Source: Neorhizobium alkalisoli (GTDB lineage: Bacteria; Pseudomonadota; Alphaproteobacteria; Rhizobiales; Rhizobiaceae). Taken from it: 64,000 nt of DNA. The stretch's first letter is position 1. Each line of letters begins with the position of its first letter. Made by a program: the position numbers and the translations under genes. Of the stretch, positions 34,876 to 44,118 are shown in pieces. The notes under the pieces were generated by a model. That model searched no databases and was not told where the DNA came from. It saw only the letters and a list, made by a program, of their open reading frames with translations. The stretch is from contig NZ_VIWP01000004.1 of assembly GCF_007829835.1 (NCBI RefSeq), positions 248,001 to 312,000 of the forward strand, read 5' to 3'.

Positions 34876-35817
34876 ATGACCATCGAGCATCCTTCAGAGC
34901 CCGCAACGGAACAGCGCAGCAGAGAGCGCGGTTACCGTATCGGCAATACATTCATTCCCGCGCGGCCGATCGAGCCTGCGCTTTATCTGGTCGCGACGCC
35001 GATCGGCAATCTCGGCGATATCACGCTGCGCGCACTGGAAACCCTTGCCGGCGTTGAAGTTCTGGCCTGCGAGGACACACGCGTCACCCGCGTCCTGCTG
35101 GATCGTTACGGCATCGTCCAGCGTCCTTACGCCTATCACGAACACAATGCCGGCGACGCCGGGCCGAAGCTCTTGGCCGCGCTTGAGCAGGGCAAATCCG
35201 TTGCACTCGTCTCCGATGCCGGCACGCCCCTCGTCTCCGATCCGGGCTATCGGCTCGGCCAGATGGCGATCGAAGCGGGCCATCGTGTCGTGCCCATTCC
35301 CGGCGCCTCGGCGCCGTTGACGGCGCTGGTCGGCGCCGGCATGCCGTCCGACACCTTCCTGTTTGCCGGTTTTCTGCCGCACAAGGACAAGGCGCGCCGA
35401 GACCGTCTGTCCGAGCTTGCGAAAGTGCCGTCAACGCTGATCTTTTTCGAATCCCCGCATCGCATCGGCGCAACCGTTGCAGCTGCCGTAGATGTCTTGG
35501 GCGGCGAGCGCCGCGCCTGTGTCTGCCGCGAACTCACCAAGACATTTGAAGAATTCCGTCGCGGCACCCTGTCCGAGCTTGCAGATTATTATGACGACGA
35601 GCGCACGGTGAAGGGCGAGATCGTCCTCCTCATCGAGCCGCCCGCACCCGAGGCGGCGCCGGAAGGCGCCGAGGTGGACGTGATCCTGCGCGATCTTATG
35701 CAGTCCATGCCGACGGCCAAGGCCGCGACCGAGGCTGCCCGCCTCACCGGTCTGCCGCGCAAGGATCTTTATCAGCGGCTGATCGAAATGAAGGGCGGCG
35801 ATGGCCCAAAGGGATGA
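34876..35817 (+). CDS. rsmI: 16S rRNA (cytidine1402-2'-O)-methyltransferase
   Basis: A 313-residue SAM-dependent methyltransferase of the tetrapyrrole-methylase fold: LYLVATPIGNLGDITLRALE, CEDTRVTRVLLDRYGI, SDAGTPLVSDPGYRL and PIPGASAPLTALVGAG are all characteristic of RsmI. It methylates the ribose of C1402 in the 16S decoding region. It overlaps the yraN start by 17 bases, the conserved rsmI-yraN pairing. Confidence 0.97.
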   Translation: MTIEHPSEPATEQRSRERGYRIGNTFIPARPIEPALYLVATPIGNLGDITLRALETLAGVEVLACEDTRVTRVLLDRYGIVQRPYAYHEHNAGDAGPKLLAALEQGKSVALVSDAGTPLVSDPGYRLGQMAIEAGHRVVPIPGASAPLTALVGAGMPSDTFLFAGFLPHKDKARRDRLSELAKVPSTLIFFESPHRIGATVAAAVDVLGGERRACVCRELTKTFEEFRRGTLSELADYYDDERTVKGEIVLLIEPPAPEAAPEGAEVDVILRDLMQSMPTAKAATEAARLTGLPRKDLYQRLIEMKGGDGPKG

Positions 35818-36184
35818 AAGGGGGGATGAGGTAACGAGGAAGCGTCGCAGGGCAGAGCGCCGCGGCCACGTTTCCGAATATCTCGCCGCCGTCTTTCTTC
35901 TGCTCAAGGGTTACCGCATTCTCGCCGTTCGTTATCGCACCAAGGGCGGCGAAATCGACCTGATCGTCCGCAAGGGTGATGTTGTCGTTTTCGTCGAGGT
36001 CAAGGCGCGTGTCGGCGAGCGTGAGGCAATCGATGCCGTATCACTCTTCGCCCAGAAGCGTATCCGGGCCGCCAGCGACATCTGGCTTGCCCGCCGCAAA
36101 GATGCTCACCGTCTGTCGCAACGTTACGATATCGTTGCGATCATACCCGGCCGTTTGCCCCGCCATTTTCAGGATGCGTTCTGA
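35801..36184 (+). CDS. YraN/UPF0102 nuclease-fold protein
   Basis: A 127-residue protein of the UPF0102 family, a Holliday-junction-resolvase-like PD-(D/E)xK fold: GYRILAVRYRTKGGEIDLIVRKGDVVVFVEVKARVG carries the Glu-Ile-Asp and Glu-Val-Lys residues of the metal site. The N terminus is strongly charged. Function is not established; a nuclease role is inferred from the fold. It overlaps rsmI by 17 bases. Its own stop codon falls inside a Pho-box-like repeat. Confidence 0.9.
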   Translation: MAQRDERGDEVTRKRRRAERRGHVSEYLAAVFLLLKGYRILAVRYRTKGGEIDLIVRKGDVVVFVEVKARVGEREAIDAVSLFAQKRIRAASDIWLARRKDAHRLSQRYDIVAIIPGRLPRHFQDAF

Positions 36185-36198
36185 CAGCTTTCTGACGG
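36181..36198 (+). promoter_or_regulatory. Second Pho-box-like repeat
   Basis: CTGACAG (36181-36187) and CTGACGG (36192-36198) are spaced by four bases, the 7+4+7 geometry of a PhoB site. It overlaps the yraN stop and lies 41 bases upstream of the main Pho box. It matches the consensus less well, so it may be an auxiliary site. Confidence 0.4.
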
Positions 36199-36238
36199 CT
36201 GGATGAAATTATTGCAAAGGCGTGCACTCGTAACAAAT

Positions 36239-36283
36239 CTGACACAAAACTGTTACGGGCCTGTCACAGCCTACCCCTATTGC
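36239..36283 (+). promoter_or_regulatory. Pho box and promoter of the ugp operon
   Basis: Three 7-base repeats, CTGACAC (36239-36245), CTGTTAC (36250-36256) and CTGTCAC (36261-36267), run with an exact 11-base period. The last two match the PhoB consensus CTGTCAT-N4-CTGTCAT best. A -10-like TATTGC (36278-36283) follows ten bases after the last repeat, where PhoB-dependent promoters have it, and ugpB starts 37 bases further on. Confidence 0.82.
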
Positions 36284-36320
36284 GTCCTCCAATCCCAACC
36301 AAGGCGGAGAGGACAGGACA

Positions 36321-37649
36321 ATGTTCAAAAAGCTTTCGATGGCTGCGCTCGCAGTCGCTCTTTCGGCAACTTCGTCGCTCGCCGCGACCGAAGTCACCTG
36401 GTGGCACGCCATGGGCGGCGAACTCGGCAAAAAGCTCGAGGAAGTCGCTCAGAAGTTCAACGACAGCCAGAGCGAATACAAGATCGTTCCGGTCTTCAAG
36501 GGCACCTACCCTGAAACCCTGACCGCTGCGATCGCCGCTTTCCGCGCCGGCCAGCAGCCTGCCATCGTTCAGGTCTTCGAAGTCGGTACCGGCACGATGA
36601 TGGCCGCCAAGGGCGCCGTATACCCGGTCTACCAGCTGATGAAGGATGCTGGCGAACCTTGGGATCCGTCCAAGTTCCTCGCTCCGGTCACCGGTTATTA
36701 TTCGGACCCGCAGGGCAACATCCTGTCGATGCCGTTCAACTCGTCGACCCCGATCCTCTATTACAACAAGGACGTCTTCAAGAAGGCTGGCCTTGATCCG
36801 GAAGTCGCTCCGAAGACCTGGGCTGAGCTCGGCGAAATGGGCAAGAAGATCGTCGCTTCCGGCGCTGCCAAGTGCGGCTTCACCATGTCCTACGGCGCAA
36901 GCTGGGTTGGTCTGGAAAACTACTCCGCCATCCAGAACCTGCCTTACGGCACGCTGCAGAACGGCTTTGGCGGCCTGAAGGCTGAACTCACCTTCAACGG
37001 CCCGAACCAGGCCAAGTTCTGGGATCAGCTGAAGAAGTGGCAGGACGAAGGCGTCTACAAGTATGGCGGCCCGAGCGCCGGTGCTGACGCTGCTCCGATG
37101 TTCTACTCGCAGCAGTGCGCCGTCTACATGAACTCCTCCGCTTCGCGCGCCGGCGTCATCAACAACGCCAAGGACTTCAAGGTCGGCTTCGCTCCGATGC
37201 CTTATGACGACGCTGTCACCAAGGACCCGAAGAACTCCATCATCGGCGGCGCAACCCTCTGGGTTCTGAACGGCCAGAAGAACAAGGACGTCTACAAGGG
37301 CGCCGCCAAGTTCTTCACCTACCTGTCGAAGCCGGAAGTTCAGGCTGACTGGCACCAGTTCACCGGTTACCTGCCGATCACCAACGCTGCTTACGAGCTT
37401 GGTCAGAGCCAGGGCTACTACGCCAAGAACCCGGGTTCTGATATCGCCATCAAGCAGATCACCCGCGGCACGCCGACCGACAATTCCAAGGGCGTTCGCT
37501 TCGGCAACCTGACGCAGATCCGCGACATCCTCGACCAGCAGCTCGAAGCCGTTCTGGCTGGCAAGAAGACCGGCCAGCAGGCTCTCGACGACGGCGCAAA
37601 GCAGGGCAATGCCATGCTGCGCGAATTCGAAGCCGCAAACTCGAACTAA
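36321..37649 (+). CDS. ugpB: sn-glycerol-3-phosphate ABC transporter, substrate-binding protein
   Basis: A 442-residue periplasmic binding protein with a Sec signal (KKLSMAALAVALSATSSLAA) and the UgpB-type start TEVTWWHAMGGELGKKLEEV. FKGTYPETLTAAIAAFRAGQQPAIVQVFEVGTG near residue 58 is strongly UgpB-like, with LSMPFNSSTPILYYNKD and NYSAIQNLPYGT further on. It captures glycerol-3-phosphate or glycerophosphodiesters for import. It is the first gene of ugpBAEC behind a Pho box, so it should be induced by phosphate starvation. A hairpin follows the gene. Confidence 0.96.
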   Translation: MFKKLSMAALAVALSATSSLAATEVTWWHAMGGELGKKLEEVAQKFNDSQSEYKIVPVFKGTYPETLTAAIAAFRAGQQPAIVQVFEVGTGTMMAAKGAVYPVYQLMKDAGEPWDPSKFLAPVTGYYSDPQGNILSMPFNSSTPILYYNKDVFKKAGLDPEVAPKTWAELGEMGKKIVASGAAKCGFTMSYGASWVGLENYSAIQNLPYGTLQNGFGGLKAELTFNGPNQAKFWDQLKKWQDEGVYKYGGPSAGADAAPMFYSQQCAVYMNSSASRAGVINNAKDFKVGFAPMPYDDAVTKDPKNSIIGGATLWVLNGQKNKDVYKGAAKFFTYLSKPEVQADWHQFTGYLPITNAAYELGQSQGYYAKNPGSDIAIKQITRGTPTDNSKGVRFGNLTQIRDILDQQLEAVLAGKKTGQQALDDGAKQGNAMLREFEAANSN

Positions 37650-37668
37650 GCTTCGGTCTTTTCATCAT

Positions 37669-37695
37669 GCCCTCTCCGGTTTTACCGGGGAGGGC
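37669..37695 (+). terminator. Intercistronic hairpin between ugpB and ugpA
   Basis: A 12-base-pair stem (37669-37680 with 37684-37695, one T-G wobble) has a three-base loop and is followed by GTTTCC. It lies 20 bases past the ugpB stop and 36 before ugpA. Such hairpins usually raise the amount of binding protein relative to the permeases by partial termination or mRNA protection. Confidence 0.7.
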
Positions 37696-37730
37696 GTTTC
37701 CTTGAGGTAGGCCGCATTCGGGAGCCCGCC

Positions 37731-38615
37731 ATGCAGACAAAACGTACCGTCTTTCACAGCCGCATCCTACCCTATTTCCTGCTCGCGCCGCAGCTGATCA
37801 TCACCCTGATCTTCTTCGTCTGGCCGGCAGCGCAGGCCATCTGGCAGTCCTTCCTGCGTCAGGACCCATTCGGCCTGAAGGATACGTTCGTCTGGTTTGC
37901 CAATTACAAGCGCCTGATCGGCGATCCCGATTACCTGAATTCCCTGATCGTCACGCTGACCTTCTCCGTCGGCGTCACCGTGCTGTCCATGGGCCTGTCG
38001 CTGCTGTTTGCGGTCTGCGTCAATCGCGTCATCCGCTCGCAGCGTTTCTACACGACGCTGCTCGTCTGGCCCTATGCCGTGGCGCCGGCCGCATCCGGCC
38101 TGCTCTGGTGGTTCATGTTCAACCCGAGCATCGGCATCATTCCCTACATCCTGCATTTCCTCGGCTACGACTGGAATTACCGCGTCAATGCCGGTGATGC
38201 GATGGTGCTGGTGATCATCGCCGCCGCCTGGAAGCAGGTCTCCTACAATTTCCTGTTCTTCGTCGCCGGCCTGCAATCCGTCCCGCATTCGCTGACGGAA
38301 GCGGCTGCCATCGATGGCGCCGGGCCGGTCAAGCGCTTCTGGACGATCATCTTCCCGCTCCTGTCGCCGACGACCTTCTTCCTCGCCGTCATTAACATCA
38401 CCTATGCGATGTTCGACACGTTTCCGATCATCGATGCGACCACCGAAGGCGGACCTTCGCAGTCCACCAACGTCCTGGTCTACAAGGTCTATGCCGATGG
38501 CTTCGTCGGCCTGAACCTCGGCCCGTCCGCAGCCCAGTCGGTCATCCTGATGCTCATCGTCGTCGCTTTGACCATCGTCCAGTTCCGCTGGATCGAACGC
38601 AAGGTCCAGTATTGA
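37731..38615 (+). CDS. ugpA: sn-glycerol-3-phosphate ABC transporter permease
   Basis: A 294-residue inner-membrane permease with about six helices. The EAA-type cytoplasmic loop [22 protein letters not shown] near residue 200 couples to the ATPase. The N terminus [30 protein letters not shown] is characteristic of UgpA. It is the second gene of the Pho-controlled operon, seven bases before ugpE. Confidence 0.95.
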   Translation: MQTKRTVFHSRILPYFLLAPQLIITLIFFVWPAAQAIWQSFLRQDPFGLKDTFVWFANYKRLIGDPDYLNSLIVTLTFSVGVTVLSMGLSLLFAVCVNRVIRSQRFYTTLLVWPYAVAPAASGLLWWFMFNPSIGIIPYILHFLGYDWNYRVNAGDAMVLVIIAAAWKQVSYNFLFFVAGLQSVPHSLTEAAAIDGAGPVKRFWTIIFPLLSPTTFFLAVINITYAMFDTFPIIDATTEGGPSQSTNVLVYKVYADGFVGLNLGPSAAQSVILMLIVVALTIVQFRWIERKVQY

Positions 38616-38622
38616 GGCTGAC

Positions 38623-39471
38623 ATGGTAGAAAATCGCCCCTTCCTGAATTTCCTCACCCATCTGGTGCTGATCCTTGGCATCGCGACCGTGGTGTTTCCG
38701 GTCTATCTGGCCTTCATAGCCTCGACGCGCGGCCCGACCGAATTCATGAGCGGTCTCGTGCCGCTGACGCCCGGTGACCATTTCCTCGACAATTACGGCA
38801 CCCTGCTCGGCGCCGGCTCGACCCGTGCAGGGACGCTGCCCTTCCTGTCGATGCTCGGCAACAGCCTGATCATGGCGGTGCTGGTCGCAGTCGGTAAAAT
38901 CGCCATCTCGATCATCTCGGCCTTCGCGATCGTCTATTTCCGCTTTCCCGGCCGCGTCATCGCCTTCTGGCTGATCTTCATGACGCTGATGTTGCCGATC
39001 GAAGTGCGCATCCTGCCGACTTACAAGGTCATTGCCGATCTCGGCATGCTGAATTCCTATTCCGGCCTCGTCATCCCGGTCATCGCGTCTGCCACCGCCA
39101 CCTTCTTGTTCCGACAGTTCTTCCTGACCATTCCCGAAGAGATGATGGAGGCAGCGCGTGTCGATGGCGCAGGCCCGATGAAATTCTTCTGGGATATCCT
39201 TCTGCCGCTGTCGCGCACCAATATCGCGGCACTCTTCATCATCATGTTCATCTTCGGCTGGAACCAGTATCTCTGGCCGCTTCTGATCACCACCGAACCG
39301 CAATATTACACGGTCGTGATGGGCATCAAGCGCCTGGCCGCCGTGCTTGACGGCGATACCCAGTGGAACCTGGTGATGACCGGCGTCATTCTGGCAGCAT
39401 TGCCGCCAGTCCTTGTCATCATCTTCATGCAGCGCCTGTTCGTCAAAGGCCTGGTTGAGACGGAGAAATAA
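38623..39471 (+). CDS. ugpE: sn-glycerol-3-phosphate ABC transporter permease
   Basis: A 282-residue six-helix permease, partner of UgpA. Its EAA loop reads [26 protein letters not shown] near residue 172, and the C terminus ends in [23 protein letters not shown], the usual MalG-like ending. Together with UgpA it forms the channel of the importer. It lies two bases before ugpC and is thus part of the same transcript. Confidence 0.95.
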   Translation: MVENRPFLNFLTHLVLILGIATVVFPVYLAFIASTRGPTEFMSGLVPLTPGDHFLDNYGTLLGAGSTRAGTLPFLSMLGNSLIMAVLVAVGKIAISIISAFAIVYFRFPGRVIAFWLIFMTLMLPIEVRILPTYKVIADLGMLNSYSGLVIPVIASATATFLFRQFFLTIPEEMMEAARVDGAGPMKFFWDILLPLSRTNIAALFIIMFIFGWNQYLWPLLITTEPQYYTVVMGIKRLAAVLDGDTQWNLVMTGVILAALPPVLVIIFMQRLFVKGLVETEK

Positions 39472-39473
39472 TC

Positions 39474-40574
39474 ATGGCTTCCATCAACGTCGAGAATGTC
39501 GGCAAGATCTATACGGGCGGCGTGCGCGCCGTCTCCGGCATCGAGCTCGATATCGCCGATGGCGAATTCATCGTCCTCGTCGGCCCGTCCGGCTGCGGCA
39601 AGTCCACGCTTTTGCGCATGATCGCCGGCCTGGAATCGATTTCCGAGGGCGAGGTGAAGATCGGCCCGCGCGTCGTCAACAATGTCGAGCCGGCTGACCG
39701 CGACATCGCCATGGTCTTCCAGAACTATGCGCTCTACCCGCATATGACGGTGAAGCAGAACCTCGAATACGGCCTGAAAAACCGCAAGACGCCGCGCGAA
39801 GAGATCGATACGCGCGTCGCGGAAGCCGCCCGCATGCTGGAAATCGGCCAGTATCTGGAGCGCAAGCCGAAGGCACTTTCCGGCGGCCAGCGCCAGCGCG
39901 TCGCCATGGGCCGCGCCATCGTGCGCAAGCCGGCCGTTTTCCTGTTCGACGAGCCGCTTTCCAACCTTGATGCAAAACTCCGCGTCTCGATGCGCGGCGA
40001 AATCAAGCGCCTTCAGCGCCGTCTTGGCACGACCTCGATCTACGTCACCCACGACCAGCTGGAGGCGATGACGCTCGCCGACCGCCTCGTCGTTCTCAAC
40101 GGCGGCAAGATCGAGCAGGTCGGCGCACCGCTCGAAGTTTATCACGCCCCGGCCTCCACCTTCGTTGCCAGCTTCATCGGTTCGCCGGCCATGAACCTCG
40201 TCAAGGCCGAACTGCATGGCGACAGGCTCGCCATCGGCCCGGCCATGATCGATCTCAAGGGGTTTGCGCCGACCTCGGGTGCCGTCACGGTCGGCATGCG
40301 CGCCGAAGACCTGCGGCTTGTGGAAGCCGGCGATAACGCCCTGCCTTTCCGCCTCGAATATGCCGAGGAGCTCGGTTCGCAGCGCCTGGTGCATGGCACG
40401 GTCGGCGATCAGTCGGTGACGGCAGCCGTTTCCCCGGAAACGCCGCTCACGCCGGAAATGTCCTTCACCATCGATCCGCGCCGCCTGCATTTCTTCGACA
40501 AGGAAACCGGCAAACGCCTGGCCGGCGGCATTCCGGCCGAAGCCAGGCTGGCTCCGGTGGAACCTGTCATCTGA
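39474..40574 (+). CDS. ugpC: sn-glycerol-3-phosphate ABC transporter ATP-binding protein
   Basis: A 366-residue ATPase of the MalK/UgpC group. Walker A is [10 protein letters not shown] near residue 39, the Q-loop [10 protein letters not shown] follows, the signature is [14 protein letters not shown] near residue 136 and Walker B is [11 protein letters not shown]. The C-terminal TOBE/regulatory domain ([17 protein letters not shown]) is present. It powers import by UgpBAE and completes the operon. Confidence 0.96.
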   Translation: MASINVENVGKIYTGGVRAVSGIELDIADGEFIVLVGPSGCGKSTLLRMIAGLESISEGEVKIGPRVVNNVEPADRDIAMVFQNYALYPHMTVKQNLEYGLKNRKTPREEIDTRVAEAARMLEIGQYLERKPKALSGGQRQRVAMGRAIVRKPAVFLFDEPLSNLDAKLRVSMRGEIKRLQRRLGTTSIYVTHDQLEAMTLADRLVVLNGGKIEQVGAPLEVYHAPASTFVASFIGSPAMNLVKAELHGDRLAIGPAMIDLKGFAPTSGAVTVGMRAEDLRLVEAGDNALPFRLEYAEELGSQRLVHGTVGDQSVTAAVSPETPLTPEMSFTIDPRRLHFFDKETGKRLAGGIPAEARLAPVEPVI

Positions 40575-40660
40575 CCAGGCGCATCTTGGCCCGCCAAATC
40601 GGAAGAATCACTAAACTTCTAGTGGTTCTCTGAACGGCGATCTTACTCTTGGTGACTAGG

Positions 40661-40687
40661 CTCCCTTCACGTTCGTATTGAAGGGGG
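40661..40687 (+). promoter_or_regulatory. Hairpin that would mask the cupin-gene ribosome-binding site
   Basis: CTCCCTTCA (40661-40669) pairs with TGAAGGGGG (40679-40687) over nine positions, one being a T-G wobble, around a nine-base loop. The right arm contains AAGGGGG, the only ribosome-binding site for the ATG at 40692, four bases away. If the ATG at 40752 is the real start, the hairpin is merely a leader structure. Confidence 0.5.
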
Positions 40688-40691
40688 CTCC

Positions 40692-41207
40692 ATGGCTTTG
40701 CATGTGATCGTTGCGGTAGCAGCCGCGCTTGGTGTCCGCTACAAGGCGGGAATGCCGGCTCGGGCACCCGTTATCTCCTTCGTTGCCGCCGAGCCGCAAT
40801 CCCTGGAGCTGAAACCGGCGCCGATCAACCCGGAATGGATCCTGTCCGGCACCCCGCAGGCGCGCGCCGGCCTCCATTCCAACGCACCCGACAATTGCGC
40901 TTCGACCTGCGTCTGGGATTGCACCGCGGGTGCCTTCCGCTGGTATTTCGGCTGGGATGAGACGGTTGTCATTCTCGAAGGCGAGGTAAGCGTCACCACC
41001 GAATGCGGCATGAACCGGGTTCTGCAAGCCGGCGACATCGCTTATTTCAAGGGTGGCACCTGGGCCACCTGGAACGTCGGCAGCTACGTTCGCAAGATCG
41101 CCTTCGTGCGCCGGCCCTTCCCGACGCCGCTCGCTTATCTCTATCGACTGGGCGGCTTCCTCTCCCGTCATCTCAAATTCAGGCAGCTGGGCGGCCCGCT
41201 CGCCTGA
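40692..41207 (+). CDS. Cupin-domain protein (DUF861-like)
   Basis: Up to 171 residues with a single small cupin barrel: CASTCVWDCTAGAFRWYFGWDETVVILEGEVSVTTECGM and VLQAGDIAYFKGGTWATWNVGSYVRK. The usual metal-binding His/Glu set of cupins is not complete, as in (S)-ureidoglycine aminohydrolase-like DUF861 proteins. Family members commonly start near MPARAPVISF, which corresponds to ATG 40752; the longer form adds a hydrophobic 20-residue N terminus and follows a sequestered ribosome-binding site. Both starts are possible. It follows ugpC by about 117 bases. Function unknown. Confidence 0.75.
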   Translation: MALHVIVAVAAALGVRYKAGMPARAPVISFVAAEPQSLELKPAPINPEWILSGTPQARAGLHSNAPDNCASTCVWDCTAGAFRWYFGWDETVVILEGEVSVTTECGMNRVLQAGDIAYFKGGTWATWNVGSYVRKIAFVRRPFPTPLAYLYRLGGFLSRHLKFRQLGGPLA

Positions 41208-41280
41208 TCGTCAATCGCGAGGTTGCCATTCGCCACATCAGGTCCTACATGAGGCAAGCCAATTCTAGGGGGCTGAAGTC

Positions 41281-42231
41281 ATGGCGAAAATCCGCAAAGT
41301 CGCATTCCAGATGGACCATATTTCCGGCATCAACATTGCCGGCGATTCCACTTTCGCAATGGCTCTGGAAGCGCAGTCGCGCGGCTATGAACTGTTCCAT
41401 TACACGCCCGACCGGCTGACCATGCGCGATGGCAAGATTTTTGCCGCCATGGAACCGCTGCAGGTGCGCGATATCAAGGGCGATCATTTCACCCTCGGCG
41501 AACGCGAGCGCATCGACCTGTCGATGATGGACGTGGTGCAGCTGCGCCAGGATCCGCCTTTCGACATGGGCTACATCACTTCGACCCATCTGCTCGAGCG
41601 CGTTCATCCGAAGACGCTGGTCGTCAACGATCCGGCCTGGGTGCGCAATTCGCCGGAAAAAATCTTTGTCACCGAATTTGCCGATCTGATGCCGGCAACG
41701 CTGATTTCCCGTGATCCGACTGAAATCGCCCGCTTCCGGGATGAGATGGGCGATATCATCCTCAAGCCGCTTTACGGCAATGGGGGCGCAGGCGTCTTCC
41801 ATTCCGCCCGCGACGACCGCAATTTCACCTCGCTTCTGGAAATGTTCGGCCAGATGTATCGCGGCGAGCCCTATATCGCCCAAGCCTACCTGCCGGCGGT
41901 GCGCAAGGGTGACAAGCGCATCCTGCTGGTCGATGGCGAGCCCGTCGGTGCCATCAACCGCGTGCCCGCGGAAACCGACAGCCGCTCCAACATGCATGTC
42001 GGCGGCCGCGCAGAGGCAACCGAGATCACTGCCCGCGAAAAGGAAATCTGCGCCCGCATCGGGCCGGCCCTGCGCGAGCGTGGTTTTATCTTTGTCGGCA
42101 TCGACGTGATCGGCGATTACATGACCGAGATCAATGTCACCTCGCCGACTGGCATTCGTGAAGTCAGGAAATTCGGTGGCGCCGATGTCGCAAGCCTGAT
42201 GTGGGATGCGATCGAGGCCAAGCGCGCCTGA
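41281..42231 (+). CDS. gshB: Glutathione synthetase
   Basis: A 316-residue ATP-grasp ligase joining gamma-glutamylcysteine and glycine. The N-terminal [33 protein letters not shown] is the GshB hallmark, [17 protein letters not shown] follows, and the ATP-grasp core has [31 protein letters not shown] and [22 protein letters not shown] lies at ribosome-binding distance. It belongs to the rsmI-yraN-gshB neighbourhood common in proteobacteria, here interrupted by ugpBAEC and the cupin gene. Confidence 0.97.
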   Translation: MAKIRKVAFQMDHISGINIAGDSTFAMALEAQSRGYELFHYTPDRLTMRDGKIFAAMEPLQVRDIKGDHFTLGERERIDLSMMDVVQLRQDPPFDMGYITSTHLLERVHPKTLVVNDPAWVRNSPEKIFVTEFADLMPATLISRDPTEIARFRDEMGDIILKPLYGNGGAGVFHSARDDRNFTSLLEMFGQMYRGEPYIAQAYLPAVRKGDKRILLVDGEPVGAINRVPAETDSRSNMHVGGRAEATEITAREKEICARIGPALRERGFIFVGIDVIGDYMTEINVTSPTGIREVRKFGGADVASLMWDAIEAKRA

Positions 42232-42277
42232 TGCAAAATCGGGATCGATTTCTCGCTGATCTCGGTCCGATTTGCAT
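42231..42277 (+). terminator. Hairpin downstream of gshB
   Basis: ATGCAAAATCGG (42231-42242) pairs with CCGATTTGCAT (42267-42277) with one bulged A, starting at the last base of the gshB stop codon. The loop is long (24 bases) and the following T run is short, so it is a weak or factor-assisted terminator. Confidence 0.4.
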
Positions 42278-42440
42278 TTGTTCTTGGCTTACAACCGCCT
42301 ACAACCGTGATACAGCGCAAGCGGGAAATTGTTCGGCGAACGTTCTTGTTTTATTCCTTTTTCCATGCCAGATTGCAATTGCTGGCATGGAGCAACTTCG
42401 GGCTTCTCCCGGCAGACATGATGTTTGTTGCGGGGGTCTC

Positions 42441-43988
42441 ATGGTCGCGCGCGTCAGCACGGTTGCATTTCAGGGCATAGAGGGCGTTCCGGTCGACGTG
42501 CAGGTCATGATCGGACCCGGAAAACTCAACATGTATATCGTCGGCCTGCCGGACAAGGCGGTGGCCGAAAGCCGTGAGCGGGTGCAAGCGGCGCTGCATG
42601 CCTCCGGGCTCGCCATGCCGCCCAAAAAGATCACGGTAAACCTCGCTCCCGCAGATCTTCCCAAGGAAGGGAGCCATTTCGACCTGCCGATCGCGCTCGG
42701 CCTGATGGCGGCGCTCGGTGCCATCCCTGCGGATGCGCTTGCCGGTTATGTCGTGCTCGGCGAGCTCAATCTTGATGGCACGCTCGCCCCCGTCGCCGGC
42801 GCGCTGCCGGCCGCGATCGGCGCCAATGCGCTTGGCAAGGGGCTGATCTGCCCGGCGGATAGCGGCGCGGAAGCGGCCTGGGCCGGCTCCGGCATCGATA
42901 TTCTCGCACCCCGCAGCCTGATCGCGCTCGCCAACCATTTTCGCGGCACGCAGGTCTTGTCACGCCCCGTGCCGGCCATGCGTGCACTTCCCGCAGATCT
43001 GCCGGATCTGATCGACATCAAGGGCCAGGAAAGCGCCAAGCGGGCATTGGAAGTCGCAGCCGCCGGTGGCCATAACCTGCTGATGGTCGGCCCGCCCGGT
43101 TCCGGAAAATCGATGCTGGCGGCAAGGCTTCCTTCCATCCTGCCACCGCTTTCGGCAGCGGAACTGCTGGAAGTGTCGATGATCCATTCGATCGCCGGCC
43201 AGCTTTCCGGCGGAAAACTTTCGGATCGCCGGCCCTATCGCTCCCCACACCATTCCGCCACCATGGCGGCCCTGATCGGCGGCGGCTTGCGGGCGCGGCC
43301 GGGAGAGGCATCGCTTGCCCATCATGGCATCCTCTTTCTCGACGAGTTTCCAGAATTTTCACCGCAGGTTCTCGATGCCTTGCGCCAGCCTCTGGAAACG
43401 GCCGAATGCGTCATTGCCCGCGCCAATCACCGCGTCTCCTATCCGGCCAATATCCAGCTGGTTGCGGCGATGAACCCTTGCCGCTGCGGCATGGCCGGCG
43501 AGCCGGGTCACAGCTGCGCCCGCGGCCCGCGCTGTGCTGCCGATTATCAGGCGCGCATTTCCGGCCCGCTGATGGACAGGATCGACATCCGCATCGACGT
43601 TCCAGCCGTTTCCGCCGCCGATCTGATCCGGCCGGCCCCGGCCGAGCCGAGCGCCGATGTAGCTCGGCGTGTGAAGGCTGCGCGGGAAAAGCAGCGAGAG
43701 CGTTTCGAAATAGCCGGAGCCGATATTGCTACTGCCACCGGCGCCACCAATGCCCGCTGTTCGACATCTCTCATCGAGAAATTCGCCAACCCCGATCCCG
43801 GCGGACTGCAGCTCCTGCGCGATGCCGCCGAAAAGCTGAAATTTTCCGCCCGCGGTTATCATCGTGTTCTCAAGGTCGCGCGCACGCTGGCCGATCTCGA
43901 TGGCAAGGACGCGGTTGGGCGCATTCATCTCGCCGAGGCGATTTCCTATCGCATGGCGGGCGAGCGGCTTGCCATGGCGCCGGCATGA
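42441..43988 (+). CDS. YifB/ComM-family Mg-chelatase-like AAA ATPase
   Basis: A 515-residue protein with an N-terminal Lon-like domain (VARVSTVAFQGIEGVPVDVQVMI ... LNMYIVGLPDKAVAESRERVQAAL), a Walker A GPPGSGKSML, a Mg-chelatase AAA region (RPYRSPHHSAT, FLDEFPEFSPQVLDALRQPLE) and a C-terminal domain with ARGYHRVLKVARTLADLDG. In Vibrio and Haemophilus ComM is a helicase aiding branch migration in natural transformation. The ATG at 42441 gives the family length; a much longer upstream ORF is rejected. No other competence genes are nearby. Confidence 0.94.
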   Translation: MVARVSTVAFQGIEGVPVDVQVMIGPGKLNMYIVGLPDKAVAESRERVQAALHASGLAMPPKKITVNLAPADLPKEGSHFDLPIALGLMAALGAIPADALAGYVVLGELNLDGTLAPVAGALPAAIGANALGKGLICPADSGAEAAWAGSGIDILAPRSLIALANHFRGTQVLSRPVPAMRALPADLPDLIDIKGQESAKRALEVAAAGGHNLLMVGPPGSGKSMLAARLPSILPPLSAAELLEVSMIHSIAGQLSGGKLSDRRPYRSPHHSATMAALIGGGLRARPGEASLAHHGILFLDEFPEFSPQVLDALRQPLETAECVIARANHRVSYPANIQLVAAMNPCRCGMAGEPGHSCARGPRCAADYQARISGPLMDRIDIRIDVPAVSAADLIRPAPAEPSADVARRVKAAREKQRERFEIAGADIATATGATNARCSTSLIEKFANPDPGGLQLLRDAAEKLKFSARGYHRVLKVARTLADLDGKDAVGRIHLAEAISYRMAGERLAMAPA

Positions 43989-44118
43989 GGTTGCCCTGAA
44001 GAACCGGTCTTCTTGCCTCATCTGGGTGCTTGGCCTAGGCCGAGCCGCGTGAAACGTGTTAGCCATCCTCTGGAGTTGAGAAGGGGCGGTGCCGTTTGGG
44101 CCGCGAGAGGGGAGGGTG

